This document shows positions 1 through 7,072 of a stretch of DNA of 64,000 nucleotides, one piece after another (position 1 is the first letter of the stretch; each line of letters starts with the position of its first letter). The DNA is from Blastopirellula marina DSM 3645 (lineage in GTDB: Bacteria > Planctomycetota > Planctomycetia > Pirellulales > Pirellulaceae), in assembly GCF_000153105.1 (NCBI RefSeq), contig NZ_CH672376.1, positions 1,627,804-1,691,803 on the forward strand. The letters run 5' to 3'. The notes under the pieces were generated by a model that had not been told where the DNA came from, did not search any database, and saw only the letters and a list, made by a program, of their open reading frames with translations. The translations under genes were made by a program, and so were the position numbers.

Positions 1-36
1 TACGGGGAACCAATGCCTCCTACGGCAGCGCCGCCC

Positions 37-53
37 CGATAGCGGAGCTATCG
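37..53. repeat. Short hairpin at left edge
   Basis: A perfect 7-bp stem (CGATAGC/GCTATCG) with a GGA loop. It lies in non-coding DNA 3' of the ceramidase-like gene and just outside the larger palindrome at 75-177. No T-tract follows on either strand, so a terminator role is only possible. Confidence 0.5.
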
Positions 54-74
54 CGGCCAACCATAGAACATATA

Positions 75-177
75 GCGCAACTTCAAAATGCGCCAACGAG
101 GGAATGGGCTCGCTACTTTCATCCGCTGTAGCGCCGCCACAGGTAGTCCCCTCGCTCGTGCATCTCGAAAGTTGCGC
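75..177. repeat. Imperfect long inverted repeat (palindromic intergenic element)
   Basis: The left arm (75-103, beginning GCGCAACTTC) and the right arm (147-177, ending GAAAGTTGCGC) are reverse complements apart from a few mismatches and small indels. They enclose about 43 nt. The arm ends carry a CCCTCGCTCG-like string that recurs in the palindromes at 61997-62072. The element sits about 35 bp beyond the stop codon of the leftward ceramidase-like gene. It could be a REP-like element or a transcription end structure. Confidence 0.7.
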
Positions 178-212
178 AATCTAAAACGTGCGTTTGATGA
201 TTGCAGCGGCGA

Positions 213-1682
213 CTATTTGCCTGCCGCTGGCAGCAACGATTCCTCCAGCTTCAGCAGTTCGGCCACAATCTTGGTCGTCGCGCCAATCTCGACCGAACTA
301 GTCCCCATCCAGGTTTCGTATCCACCCAGACGATGCTGTTCCGGCGTCGGCAGATAGCCGAAGGAACCATTGGCCAGTTCGATGGTGAACGACTTGGCCA
401 GCGGCGTGCGCGCTTTCAGTTCGAGACCCGTTTCGGTAAACGTTTCAAACGGAATCGCCGTAATCGCCAGATCGCCGATTCGCAGCGCTTGCAACGGGAT
501 CGAAAGCTCGTCGGGCGATTCTTGCAAACGATCGGTTCGATCGGCGTAGATCAGCTCACGACTATGCTCTGGCTTGCCGCCAGCTTTCGCACGGGCGCGA
601 ACTTCCTGGAAATGTTCGATCATTTCCGGTGTCGGCTTACGCACTTTCAGCGGCAGTTCGCTCGCGGCGGCGTCAAGCGTGACATAGGCCTGAAACTCCA
701 GCTTCTCGTGCGCTTCCTGTACCTTCGTTGCGACCTTCTCGGCCACTTCTTGCATTTTTTCGTATCGCCCGTAACGTTTGCCGTTCTTCTCGGAAAAATT
801 GATGTTGTTGACGTCGCCGCTGGTGCCGTTCGACAAGATGCCGACAAAGGCAGGCGTCTGGTCCGTTGCGTTCAGCTTCTTCTCGATGAACTTGGCGAAG
901 TAGCCAAAGTAATCGGCCGAGACATCGCCGGCGGGAACGCCGCCCACATAGTGCAGCGAGTAGTTCGCCAACAGCGCAATCGGGCGCCCCTCTTTGCTTT
1001 GGATCGAGATGAAGCTGATTTCGGGATCGGTGGGACCAGCCGGGCGATCGAGCGCGGCGCTTCCCTTGGGTGGATTCATGCGGACGCGATCAATGCCGCC
1101 AAACGGATTGGTCAGCAGCCCGGCGTCTTTGACATACCAGCGACGATTGAAAACCTCGGACGGTTCGTCAATTGCGCCCCAGCCAATCTGGGCAGGCTCC
1201 AATTGATTGATCGCGCGGCGAACTCCGTCGGCGATGCGACCCGCGAGAAACGTTTGGTAATCGGTCGGCTCGGCGTTCGGCAGAATGTAGAACGGGCCGC
1301 GAGCGGTCGTCGCCGAATGCGTGTGGGTCGCCGACATTAATTGATGACTCGCGGGGATCCCAGTCTCTTTGCTGACCTGCTCTTTGGCGGCGTCAAAGAC
1401 TTCACGGGGAATGCCGACATTGTCGCAGACGACGATCGCCAGCTTGGTCTGACCGTCATCCAGCACGATGCAGCGCGCGTGCAGCTCGTCATGAATATGG
1501 GTCGCTGGGAAAGGTTTCCAGCCGCCGACAATCTTTTGCCCCAAAGGAGGCGTGATATTGCTGGTTACCGCGCCGGCACGGAAGACCGGCTTGGCCTCTT
1601 CCGCGGCAAAAGCCGAAACACAGGATGATATTACGAGACATCCCGCAAGCAAGAGGAGCGGCGTGTTTGAAAAGCGTGGCAT
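213..1682 (-). CDS. Neutral/alkaline ceramidase-like secreted protein
   Basis: A 489-aa protein resembling the N-terminal catalytic domain of neutral (non-lysosomal) ceramidases, zinc amidases that cleave the N-acyl bond of ceramides. I see THTHSAT around residue 120 and NYSLHYVGG around 243, which fit the family's zinc-binding histidine segments, and NGTSGDVNN near 290, corresponding to the GDVSPN-type nucleophile loop but with N for the usual SP. The family's C-terminal Ig-like domain is missing, as is common for bacterial homologues of unknown substrate. The chosen start gives MPRFSNTPLLLLAGCLVISSC, a signal or lipoprotein-type leader; an upstream ATG at 1751 would add a non-hydrophobic extension. 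The gene stands alone. Ceramidase activity itself is unproven; the substrate may be another N-acyl compound. Confidence 0.8.
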   Translation of the reverse strand: MPRFSNTPLLLLAGCLVISSCVSAFAAEEAKPVFRAGAVTSNITPPLGQKIVGGWKPFPATHIHDELHARCIVLDDGQTKLAIVVCDNVGIPREVFDAAKEQVSKETGIPASHQLMSATHTHSATTARGPFYILPNAEPTDYQTFLAGRIADGVRRAINQLEPAQIGWGAIDEPSEVFNRRWYVKDAGLLTNPFGGIDRVRMNPPKGSAALDRPAGPTDPEISFISIQSKEGRPIALLANYSLHYVGGVPAGDVSADYFGYFAKFIEKKLNATDQTPAFVGILSNGTSGDVNNINFSEKNGKRYGRYEKMQEVAEKVATKVQEAHEKLEFQAYVTLDAAASELPLKVRKPTPEMIEHFQEVRARAKAGGKPEHSRELIYADRTDRLQESPDELSIPLQALRIGDLAITAIPFETFTETGLELKARTPLAKSFTIELANGSFGYLPTPEQHRLGGYETWMGTSSVEIGATTKIVAELLKLEESLLPAAGK

Positions 1683-1982
1683 TGCGTTTCTCCGTCGAAC
1701 GTCAGGTGGGAAATGGGCCGCGGAGGTTAGATCAATCGTGTGGGACGGCAACAGCCGGATCGATCGTCACACAAGGAGGGAGCTGTTGCGTCATCGTGTT
1801 GCGGCAGGATTTGATATTATCCGATCGACAAGAGGCCGACAATCAAAATCTGGCGGCGGAAAGAAATGAGCAGGATTCCCCCAGATGGCGTGAAAGCGGA
1901 CCGCGATCGGGATACTCGACAATCGGCGTTTGGCCTACCGCATCACAGATGCGTTCCAATACGCCGTGTCTAACGACGCCGC

Positions 1983-3065
1983 TTAGTTCTGATCGGCGCC
2001 ATCTTTTTCTTTTTGCGACAAATAGCGACGCAGATAGAGGGCCCGCTCTGAGTTGCGCCCCGCCGTGTCCAACGGTCCGCCGCGCAGCTTTTGCAGATGA
2101 GCCGGTTGGGTGTCGACAAACAGCTTGTTGATGTCGGCGATTAGCAGATCGTCGATCAAGCCCAAGTTGACCCCCATGCGGACGCTCGACAGCAAGTGCA
2201 TCGTCTCTTCGCTGCTGATCGTCTGGGCGGTGCGCAAAATTCCGTAGGCGCGGCTGATCTTGTCGTGCAGATCTTGCTGGTTCTGCTTGAGCAGAAAGTC
2301 GCGGGCGCGGCGTTCGTAGTCGATGATCATCGGCACGACGTCGTGCACCTGATTGCGGAGTTCAATCTCGCTGCGGCCGAGCGTGATTTGATTGCTGATC
2401 TGGTAGAAGTCGCCCATCGCCTGCGAACCTTCGCCGTACAAGCCGCGGACGGCCAGGTTGATCTTTTGCAAACTGCGGAAGACTTTCTCGATCTGCTGCG
2501 TGATCACCAGCGCCGGCAGATGCAGCATCACGCTGACGCGCATGCCGGTGCCGACATTCGTGGGACAAGCGGTCAAGTAGCCCAGCTTGTCATGAAACGC
2601 GTAGGTCAACTTGCTCTCGAGCAGGTCGTCGACTTCGTTGATTTGGTCCCATGCGGCGACCAGGTCGAACCCGCTCTTCATCACTTGGATGCGCAGGTGA
2701 TCCTCTTCATTGATCATCAGGCTCAAACGCTCGTTGGCGTCGATCGCGACGCTACGCGCGCCTTCGGCTTCGACCAGCTCGCGGCTGATCAATTGGCGCT
2801 CGGCCAGAAAGTGTCGATCGACGTCCGAAAGTTCGTCGACGCGCATGTAGGCCAGGTCGGTCAACTGCGGGACCTCAGCCAGGCGATCGCGCACCGCTTT
2901 GTCGATTGCGGCGCGATCGGTTGCGGTGCAGCGACGGATGAAGGGAAACTCGGCGATGTTGCGGGCCAAACGAATTCGGCTGCTAATGACGATGTCGGAT
3001 TGAGGGCCTGCACCCTTCATCCATTCGCCGGCTCGTCCTGTCAATTCGTTAAGGTCCACGTTCAT
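1983..3065 (-). CDS. mcsB: Protein arginine kinase McsB
   Basis: A 360-aa ATP:guanido phosphotransferase-family protein of the McsB branch, which phosphorylates arginine residues on proteins to mark them for Clp degradation in Firmicutes. Diagnostic segments are SSRIRLARNI near residue 30, NEEDHLRIQ (catalytic Glu region), ACPTNVGTGMRVSVMLHLPA, and GLYGEGSQAMGDFYQISNQ. The length matches the family. I start at the ATG giving MNVDLNELT; a start 4 codons upstream is possible. It lies 61 bp downstream of mcsA on the same strand, so the two are probably co-transcribed. Neither ctsR nor clpC, its usual neighbours, is in the window. Confidence 0.93.
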   Translation of the reverse strand: MNVDLNELTGRAGEWMKGAGPQSDIVISSRIRLARNIAEFPFIRRCTATDRAAIDKAVRDRLAEVPQLTDLAYMRVDELSDVDRHFLAERQLISRELVEAEGARSVAIDANERLSLMINEEDHLRIQVMKSGFDLVAAWDQINEVDDLLESKLTYAFHDKLGYLTACPTNVGTGMRVSVMLHLPALVITQQIEKVFRSLQKINLAVRGLYGEGSQAMGDFYQISNQITLGRSEIELRNQVHDVVPMIIDYERRARDFLLKQNQQDLHDKISRAYGILRTAQTISSEETMHLLSSVRMGVNLGLIDDLLIADINKLFVDTQPAHLQKLRGGPLDTAGRNSERALYLRRYLSQKEKDGADQN

Positions 3066-3126
3066 CCTTGGGCACACATTGAAGTGGCGAATTCGGTTGG
3101 GTAATTACCGCGCTGGAGTCGGCGCC

Positions 3127-3660
3127 TTAGACGGTATGATCGTCCTCGGATTGCTCTTCGCCTTCTTCCAAGTTGCGAATCGTATCGCGCAGTTCGGAAG
3201 CGCGCTCGTATTGTTCGAGCCGGATCGCTTCGTTCATCTCACGCCGTAATTGTATCAGTTTCGTTTGGCTCTCGGTGCTGCGCTTGTGCGTCAGGGGATG
3301 TTTCCCCTTATGAAGCAGATCGCCATGGATGTTCACGATCAACGGCTCCAGTTCGCTGGCGAAAAAGACATAGTCATGCGGGCAACCAAGGCGCCCTTGA
3401 TTGCGGAACTCAAAGAAGCTGATGCCGCAAATCGGACAACATTTTTCGTCCAGCTTTTCCAGTTCTTTCGCCGTGTCGGCGACTTTTAACTGCTGAGCCA
3501 ACATGCCGGCCAGCGACGCTTTGCCAGGCATGCCGGTTCCCGGGGTCTGCATCAGGTACTTTTGCGCGCAGCCCTCGCAGAGATGAATCTCTTGCGGCTG
3601 TTCGCCGGTTAGTTCCGTGATATGGAACGTCGCCGGTTTTTCGCATTGCTGGCACTTCAT
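3127..3660 (-). CDS. mcsA: McsA-like zinc-finger/UVR protein (McsB activator)
   Basis: A 177-aa protein with McsA architecture: an N-terminal MKCQQCEK zinc-binding pair matched by CEGCA about 25 residues later, a second treble-clef-like set (CCPICG...GCPHDY) in the middle, and a C-terminal UVR motif (LRREMNEAIRLEQYERASEL). In Firmicutes McsA activates the arginine kinase McsB and senses redox or metal stress through its cysteines. The start chosen is the ATG preceded by GAGGTG at a suitable distance; another ATG lies 6 codons upstream. It is the first gene of an mcsA-mcsB pair, divergent from trpE. Confidence 0.9.
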   Translation of the reverse strand: MKCQQCEKPATFHITELTGEQPQEIHLCEGCAQKYLMQTPGTGMPGKASLAGMLAQQLKVADTAKELEKLDEKCCPICGISFFEFRNQGRLGCPHDYVFFASELEPLIVNIHGDLLHKGKHPLTHKRSTESQTKLIQLRREMNEAIRLEQYERASELRDTIRNLEEGEEQSEDDHTV

Positions 3661-4007
3661 ACCCACACCTCTTTTCACATCGAAGAGCGACCGGCGAAGC
3701 GAACCTTTGTCGCGACTGCGCCACTACATCCGTAGCGCCGGCCGCCGGATACGTCGACCTAAAGTCAGCCGTCGGACCTAGATAAGCCGCCAACGGACAA
3801 TTGGATTCTATCGGGGCAGGGGGCTGCGTCAAGACGATCGAACCGAAGCATGTAGTCGCCCTCGCGCGGCCTAAGTCGTGCATTTGCACTGGCTTACCGT
3901 CGCGCCGGCATTGCCGCTGGGCCGCCCCCTTGCTAGGCTTGGACGCAGCCCGTTTGGTCACTTTGCTATCACCATTTCCCGGCCGCTGCAGGCCGCCAGA
4001 AAACCTG
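3661..4007. other. Divergent intergenic region, mcsA/trpE
   Basis: About 350 bp between the divergent mcsA and trpE starts. It must carry both promoters. I see no attenuator-type hairpin plus T-tract and no Trp-rich leader peptide. Open frames through it are extensions of the neighbouring genes, without ribosome-binding sites or family similarity. Confidence 0.5.
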
Positions 4008-5513
4008 ATGCCGCACGCACCTGACTTCGCCCAATTTTCCAAACTGGCCGCCGACCATGATATGGTCCCTGTTTTTCGGCGGTTGATCAGCGATTCACTG
4101 ACTCCGGTTTCGGCGTTTCACAAGCTCGACGAGGGGCGGCCAGCCTGTTTGTTCGAAAGCGTGATCGGCGGTGAGAAGATCGGCCGCTACAGTTTTCTCG
4201 GGTTTGAGCCTGACTATCACTTGGCTGCGACACGTAGTGAAGTCACCGTCACCACCGGCGACAAAATTGAAAAGTTCACTTGCGAGAATCCGCTAGAAGA
4301 GCTGCGCCGCCGTCTGGCCGATGTACGCGTCGCCCACCTGGATGGGTTGCCTCCGTTTACGGGCGGAGCGATCGGATACGCCGGCTACGACGTGATTCGC
4401 TACGTCGAAAATCTGCCGAACGCCCCCGAAGATGATCGCGGACTGCCTGATCTTTCCTTCGGCTTTTATCACCAATTGGTTGTTTTTGATAACGTCGCCA
4501 AAACGGTCGACGTGATCGTGCTAGCCCGCTGCGACGCCAAAGATGACGCTGGGCTGAAAAAAATATTTGCCACCGCTTGTAGCGAAGTCGATCGCATCGT
4601 CGCCAAGTTGGCCACTTTTGACGCGCAGCTCGTCCCGACCGATATCGACACCGGCGGCGCGGTGACGCTGAAGTACGAGTCGAACTTCACGCAAGACGAA
4701 TTTGAAAATGCGGTCCGCGGCTGCGTCGAGTACATCCGCGCCGGCGACATCTTCCAGGTCGTGATCAGCCAACGCTTGCAGACGGCGATCAGCTGCGATC
4801 CGTTCGAGATTTATCGAACGCTAAGAATTGTGAACCCGAGCCCGTTTATGTTCTTTCTGCGGACCGCCGAGACGACGCTGGTCGGCAGTTCGCCCGAGAT
4901 TATGGTTCGCGTCGTCGACGGACATGTCACGGTCCGACCGTTAGCGGGCACCCGCCCCCGCGGCAAGAACGAAGAAGAAGACAACGCGCTGGCCGAAGAA
5001 CTGTTGGCCGATCCCAAAGAACGAGCCGAGCATGTCATGCTGGTCGATCTGGGCCGCAATGATGTGGGTCGCGTCGCCCAGTATCGCAGCGTCGAGATCT
5101 CGGACGTGATGGTGATCGAACGCTATAGCCATGTGATGCACATCACCTCGAACGTCACGGGGCAGTTACGCGACGATTGCGATGCGTTCGACGCACTGGC
5201 CGCTTGTTTGCCGGCCGGAACTGTCTCAGGCGCTCCCAAAGTTCGCGCGATGGAAATCATCGACCAGTTCGAGACCCGTCGCCGCGGTCCTTATGCCGGC
5301 GCCGTGGGCTACATCGACTACAGCGGCAATATGGACACTTGCATTGCGCTGCGCACGATCGTCATTCAAGATGGCGTCGCCTACGTTCAAGCGGGCGCCG
5401 GCATGGTCGTCGACAGCGACCCGAGCAGCGAATATCAAGAGACGCTGAATAAGGCGCGGGGATTGTTGAAGGCGATCGAGATTACCGAGCGGCGAGCGGG
5501 CAAGTCTCCCTGA
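4008..5513 (+). CDS. trpE: Anthranilate synthase component I
   Basis: A 501-aa chorismate-utilising enzyme that converts chorismate and glutamine-derived ammonia to anthranilate, the first step of tryptophan synthesis. The N-terminal region fits Anth_synt_I_N. The C-terminal chorismate-binding domain shows [44 protein letters not shown] and [16 protein letters not shown], all signature blocks. The ATG giving MPHAPDF was chosen because the 69 upstream in-frame codons look non-conserved. The partner trpG is not adjacent, so other trp genes must lie elsewhere. It converges with the M41-like gene, leaving 14 bp between stops. PabB is the alternative, but the overall pattern is TrpE. Confidence 0.92.
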   Translation: MPHAPDFAQFSKLAADHDMVPVFRRLISDSLTPVSAFHKLDEGRPACLFESVIGGEKIGRYSFLGFEPDYHLAATRSEVTVTTGDKIEKFTCENPLEELRRRLADVRVAHLDGLPPFTGGAIGYAGYDVIRYVENLPNAPEDDRGLPDLSFGFYHQLVVFDNVAKTVDVIVLARCDAKDDAGLKKIFATACSEVDRIVAKLATFDAQLVPTDIDTGGAVTLKYESNFTQDEFENAVRGCVEYIRAGDIFQVVISQRLQTAISCDPFEIYRTLRIVNPSPFMFFLRTAETTLVGSSPEIMVRVVDGHVTVRPLAGTRPRGKNEEEDNALAEELLADPKERAEHVMLVDLGRNDVGRVAQYRSVEISDVMVIERYSHVMHITSNVTGQLRDDCDAFDALAACLPAGTVSGAPKVRAMEIIDQFETRRRGPYAGAVGYIDYSGNMDTCIALRTIVIQDGVAYVQAGAGMVVDSDPSSEYQETLNKARGLLKAIEITERRAGKSP

Positions 5514-5527
5514 TTTTTCCGCTTTAA

Positions 5528-6016
5528 TCATCCGATCCAGCCGGCTACGATTTCTTCGATTTGCTCGCCGTTGAGCGTCTCGTGGGCGGCCAGGTTGTCG
5601 GCGATTGCGGCTAGGGCGGCCCAGTGATTTTCGGCGTCGAGTAATGAATGGAGTTGCCGCGTCGCATCCTCTAGATAGCGAAGCCGCTTCTTCTCATCGC
5701 GAAACAGGGGAGTCGCCGCTTCCCACGCCGCCGCCCAGTCGGGGGCCCACTCAGCGACATGGCCAGGGTGATACGGCTCGCCGCTATAGAGCATCTCGGC
5801 GACCGGTCCAGCCAAAGCGACCAGCACCATCTTCTCTTGGCGCTGCTTGGCAGTGAACTGCGAGAGTCGCCATTCAATTTGCGCATCGCCAAACCGCTGC
5901 GGCCCGTCGTCATCTTCCGGCTCAATGGTCAAGCGGCGAACGCGAGCGCCGACCAGGACGGCCATGAACGCGTGACCCGATTCGTGATAGGCGATGGTTT
6001 CTTCGTCGTCATCCAT
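5528..6016 (-). CDS. Stand-alone M41-like (FtsH peptidase-type) small metalloprotease
   Basis: A 162-aa soluble protein with HESGHA at residues 11-16, the HExGH zinc motif of FtsH-type (M41) peptidases. It is followed by LVALAGPVAEMLYSGE and then a helix with WAPDWAAAW, where the Asp could align with the third zinc ligand in FtsH (GRAAEE...SNDL). The AAA ATPase and membrane domains of FtsH are absent, so it is only the peptidase fold. The start is the ATG giving MDDDEETIAYHESGH; a TTG 8 codons upstream is also possible. Cellular role unknown; it could cleave small substrates or be a regulatory remnant. Family level is moderately certain, function is not. Confidence 0.7.
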   Translation of the reverse strand: MDDDEETIAYHESGHAFMAVLVGARVRRLTIEPEDDDGPQRFGDAQIEWRLSQFTAKQRQEKMVLVALAGPVAEMLYSGEPYHPGHVAEWAPDWAAAWEAATPLFRDEKKRLRYLEDATRQLHSLLDAENHWAALAAIADNLAAHETLNGEQIEEIVAGWIG

Positions 6017-6254
6017 GATCGGCGTTTGGGGGGCTAACAATTGGTTGGGAGTAGGAAGTTGTGCAACGTTGACCGCGACGTTGACGATGGTTGCTTAGCC
6101 GGACTTCAGCCAGGTGAGCTAGGCAATCATTGCATCTCTCGACGCTGACCGACAACTCCTCTTCTAGCGAAGCCAAGAAGTCAGATGCTCTCGTCAAGTT
6201 GCGCCCCTGCTGATCTTTGCAGTAGTCAACGACGAACGGAACTTCAGTAGCCAT
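6009..6254 (-). CDS. Possible small ORF upstream of the M41-like gene
   Basis: An 81-codon frame beginning MATEVPFVVDYCKDQ with helix-like composition in its first 55 residues. It overlaps the start of the M41-like gene by 8 bp, which could mean translational coupling, but no clear ribosome-binding site precedes it and the C-terminal part (RQRRGQRCTTSYSQ) looks random. I do not recognise a family. It may be chance. Confidence 0.2.
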   Translation of the reverse strand: MATEVPFVVDYCKDQQGRNLTRASDFLASLEEELSVSVERCNDCLAHLAEVRLSNHRQRRGQRCTTSYSQPIVSPPNADHG

Positions 6255-6467
6255 CCGACATCGCCGATTTTGGTTGATGCTTCCGCAGGAAAACAGGGGA
6301 GAATAGGAAGCGAAGATTGTCGCTTGACGAAGCGCACAGATTTCCGGTCGAATTCTAGCCGAGCTCGAACTAGAAAAAATCGCCTTTGCTCAGAAGCGGT
6401 GAAAGCAGGCGAAACCTCCGCTTTGCCGCGATCAGCAGTGAATACGATATCGGTCGATATTCGCTCC

Positions 6468-6481
6468 CCACAAATTTGTGG
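6468..6481. repeat. 14-bp perfect palindrome
   Basis: CCACAAATTTGTGG is a perfect dyad, short enough to be an operator site for a dimeric regulator. It is isolated, about 590 bp from the nearest downstream start. Function unknown. Confidence 0.45.
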
Positions 6482-6837
6482 AGCGGCGGCGGTAGGCGAT
6501 TGCGCCCCACTTATCCATCAGGGCGATGCGGCGATACGCCCGACTGGTCGCTACGAGCGGACCGTGGGACACCAGTCCTGTCCAACACAGTCGGCTGCGC
6601 CAAAAGGCTCCAACGAATATCCAGGCAGCTTGGGTGGTTTGAGGGAAAAAGAGCAGCGATCCTGACCACGCGCCAGCCCCAAAAAAAAATGCGCTGCTGT
6701 CCAGTCCACATTGTGAAACGATTCACAAAGGTCGCGACTCGGATAACAAATGGAATCCAAATGACCGTAAAGTGCTCCCCATTCAAAATAGAGGCAGATT
6801 ATTCATCACCCTTGCGTCAGACCACAAAAGCAACGCC

Positions 6838-6963
6838 GCGGTCCGGTCCACCCACTACTTCGAAAAAAGCGTCGTGGTCCGGTCCAGTCCGCTCCTCAGA
6901 AAAAAACGTCGCGGTAGAGTCCACTCCTTGGTCTTAAAAAAATGGTGCGGTCCAGTCCGGTCC
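6838..6963. repeat. Tandem ~36-bp repeat array, GCGGTCCGGTCC/A-tract type
   Basis: Four degenerate units start at 6838, 6874, 6911 and 6947, a spacing of 36, 37 and 36 bp. Each opens with GYGGTCCGGTCC or a variant (GCGGTAGAGTCC, GCGGTCCAGTCC) and the first three end with a run of 6-7 A followed within 5 bases by the next unit. A further A9 tract plus GTCCAGTCC lies upstream at 6681-6709. The same module occurs at 50825-51026. There are no unique spacers, so it is not a CRISPR. The A-tracts recur roughly every 3.5 helical turns and could bend DNA or bind a protein. Confidence 0.8.
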
Positions 6964-7072
6964 ATCGAGTCACTTCGAGATTTGATATGATTTCTCGATC
7001 GCCTCCCGCCTGTGATCGCTCGATCCTCGTCCTGCCCAACGCCGCTTTGCGACCAGATAAAGCAACTTTGAT

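Larger units (their letters stand above)
6255..7072. other. Long gene-free region with repeats
   Basis: About 820 bp between the leftward M41-like gene and the rightward dehydrogenase with no convincing gene. ORFs up to 183 codons exist here but have no ribosome-binding site, low-complexity composition or family resemblance. It contains a 14-bp perfect palindrome at 6468-6481, a 9-A tract followed by a degenerate GTCCAGTCC unit at 6681-6709, and the ~36-bp tandem array at 6838-6963. It presumably also holds the dehydrogenase promoter. Confidence 0.6.

Noticed and set aside
6386-6937. A 183-codon plus frame in the gene-free region
   Set aside because: It reads through the GGTCC repeat array, has irregular composition, and has no start signal or family resemblance.
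6838-6963. Possible CRISPR array (36-bp spacing)
   Set aside because: Units are degenerate and contiguous, there are no unique spacers of constant length, and no cas genes are nearby.
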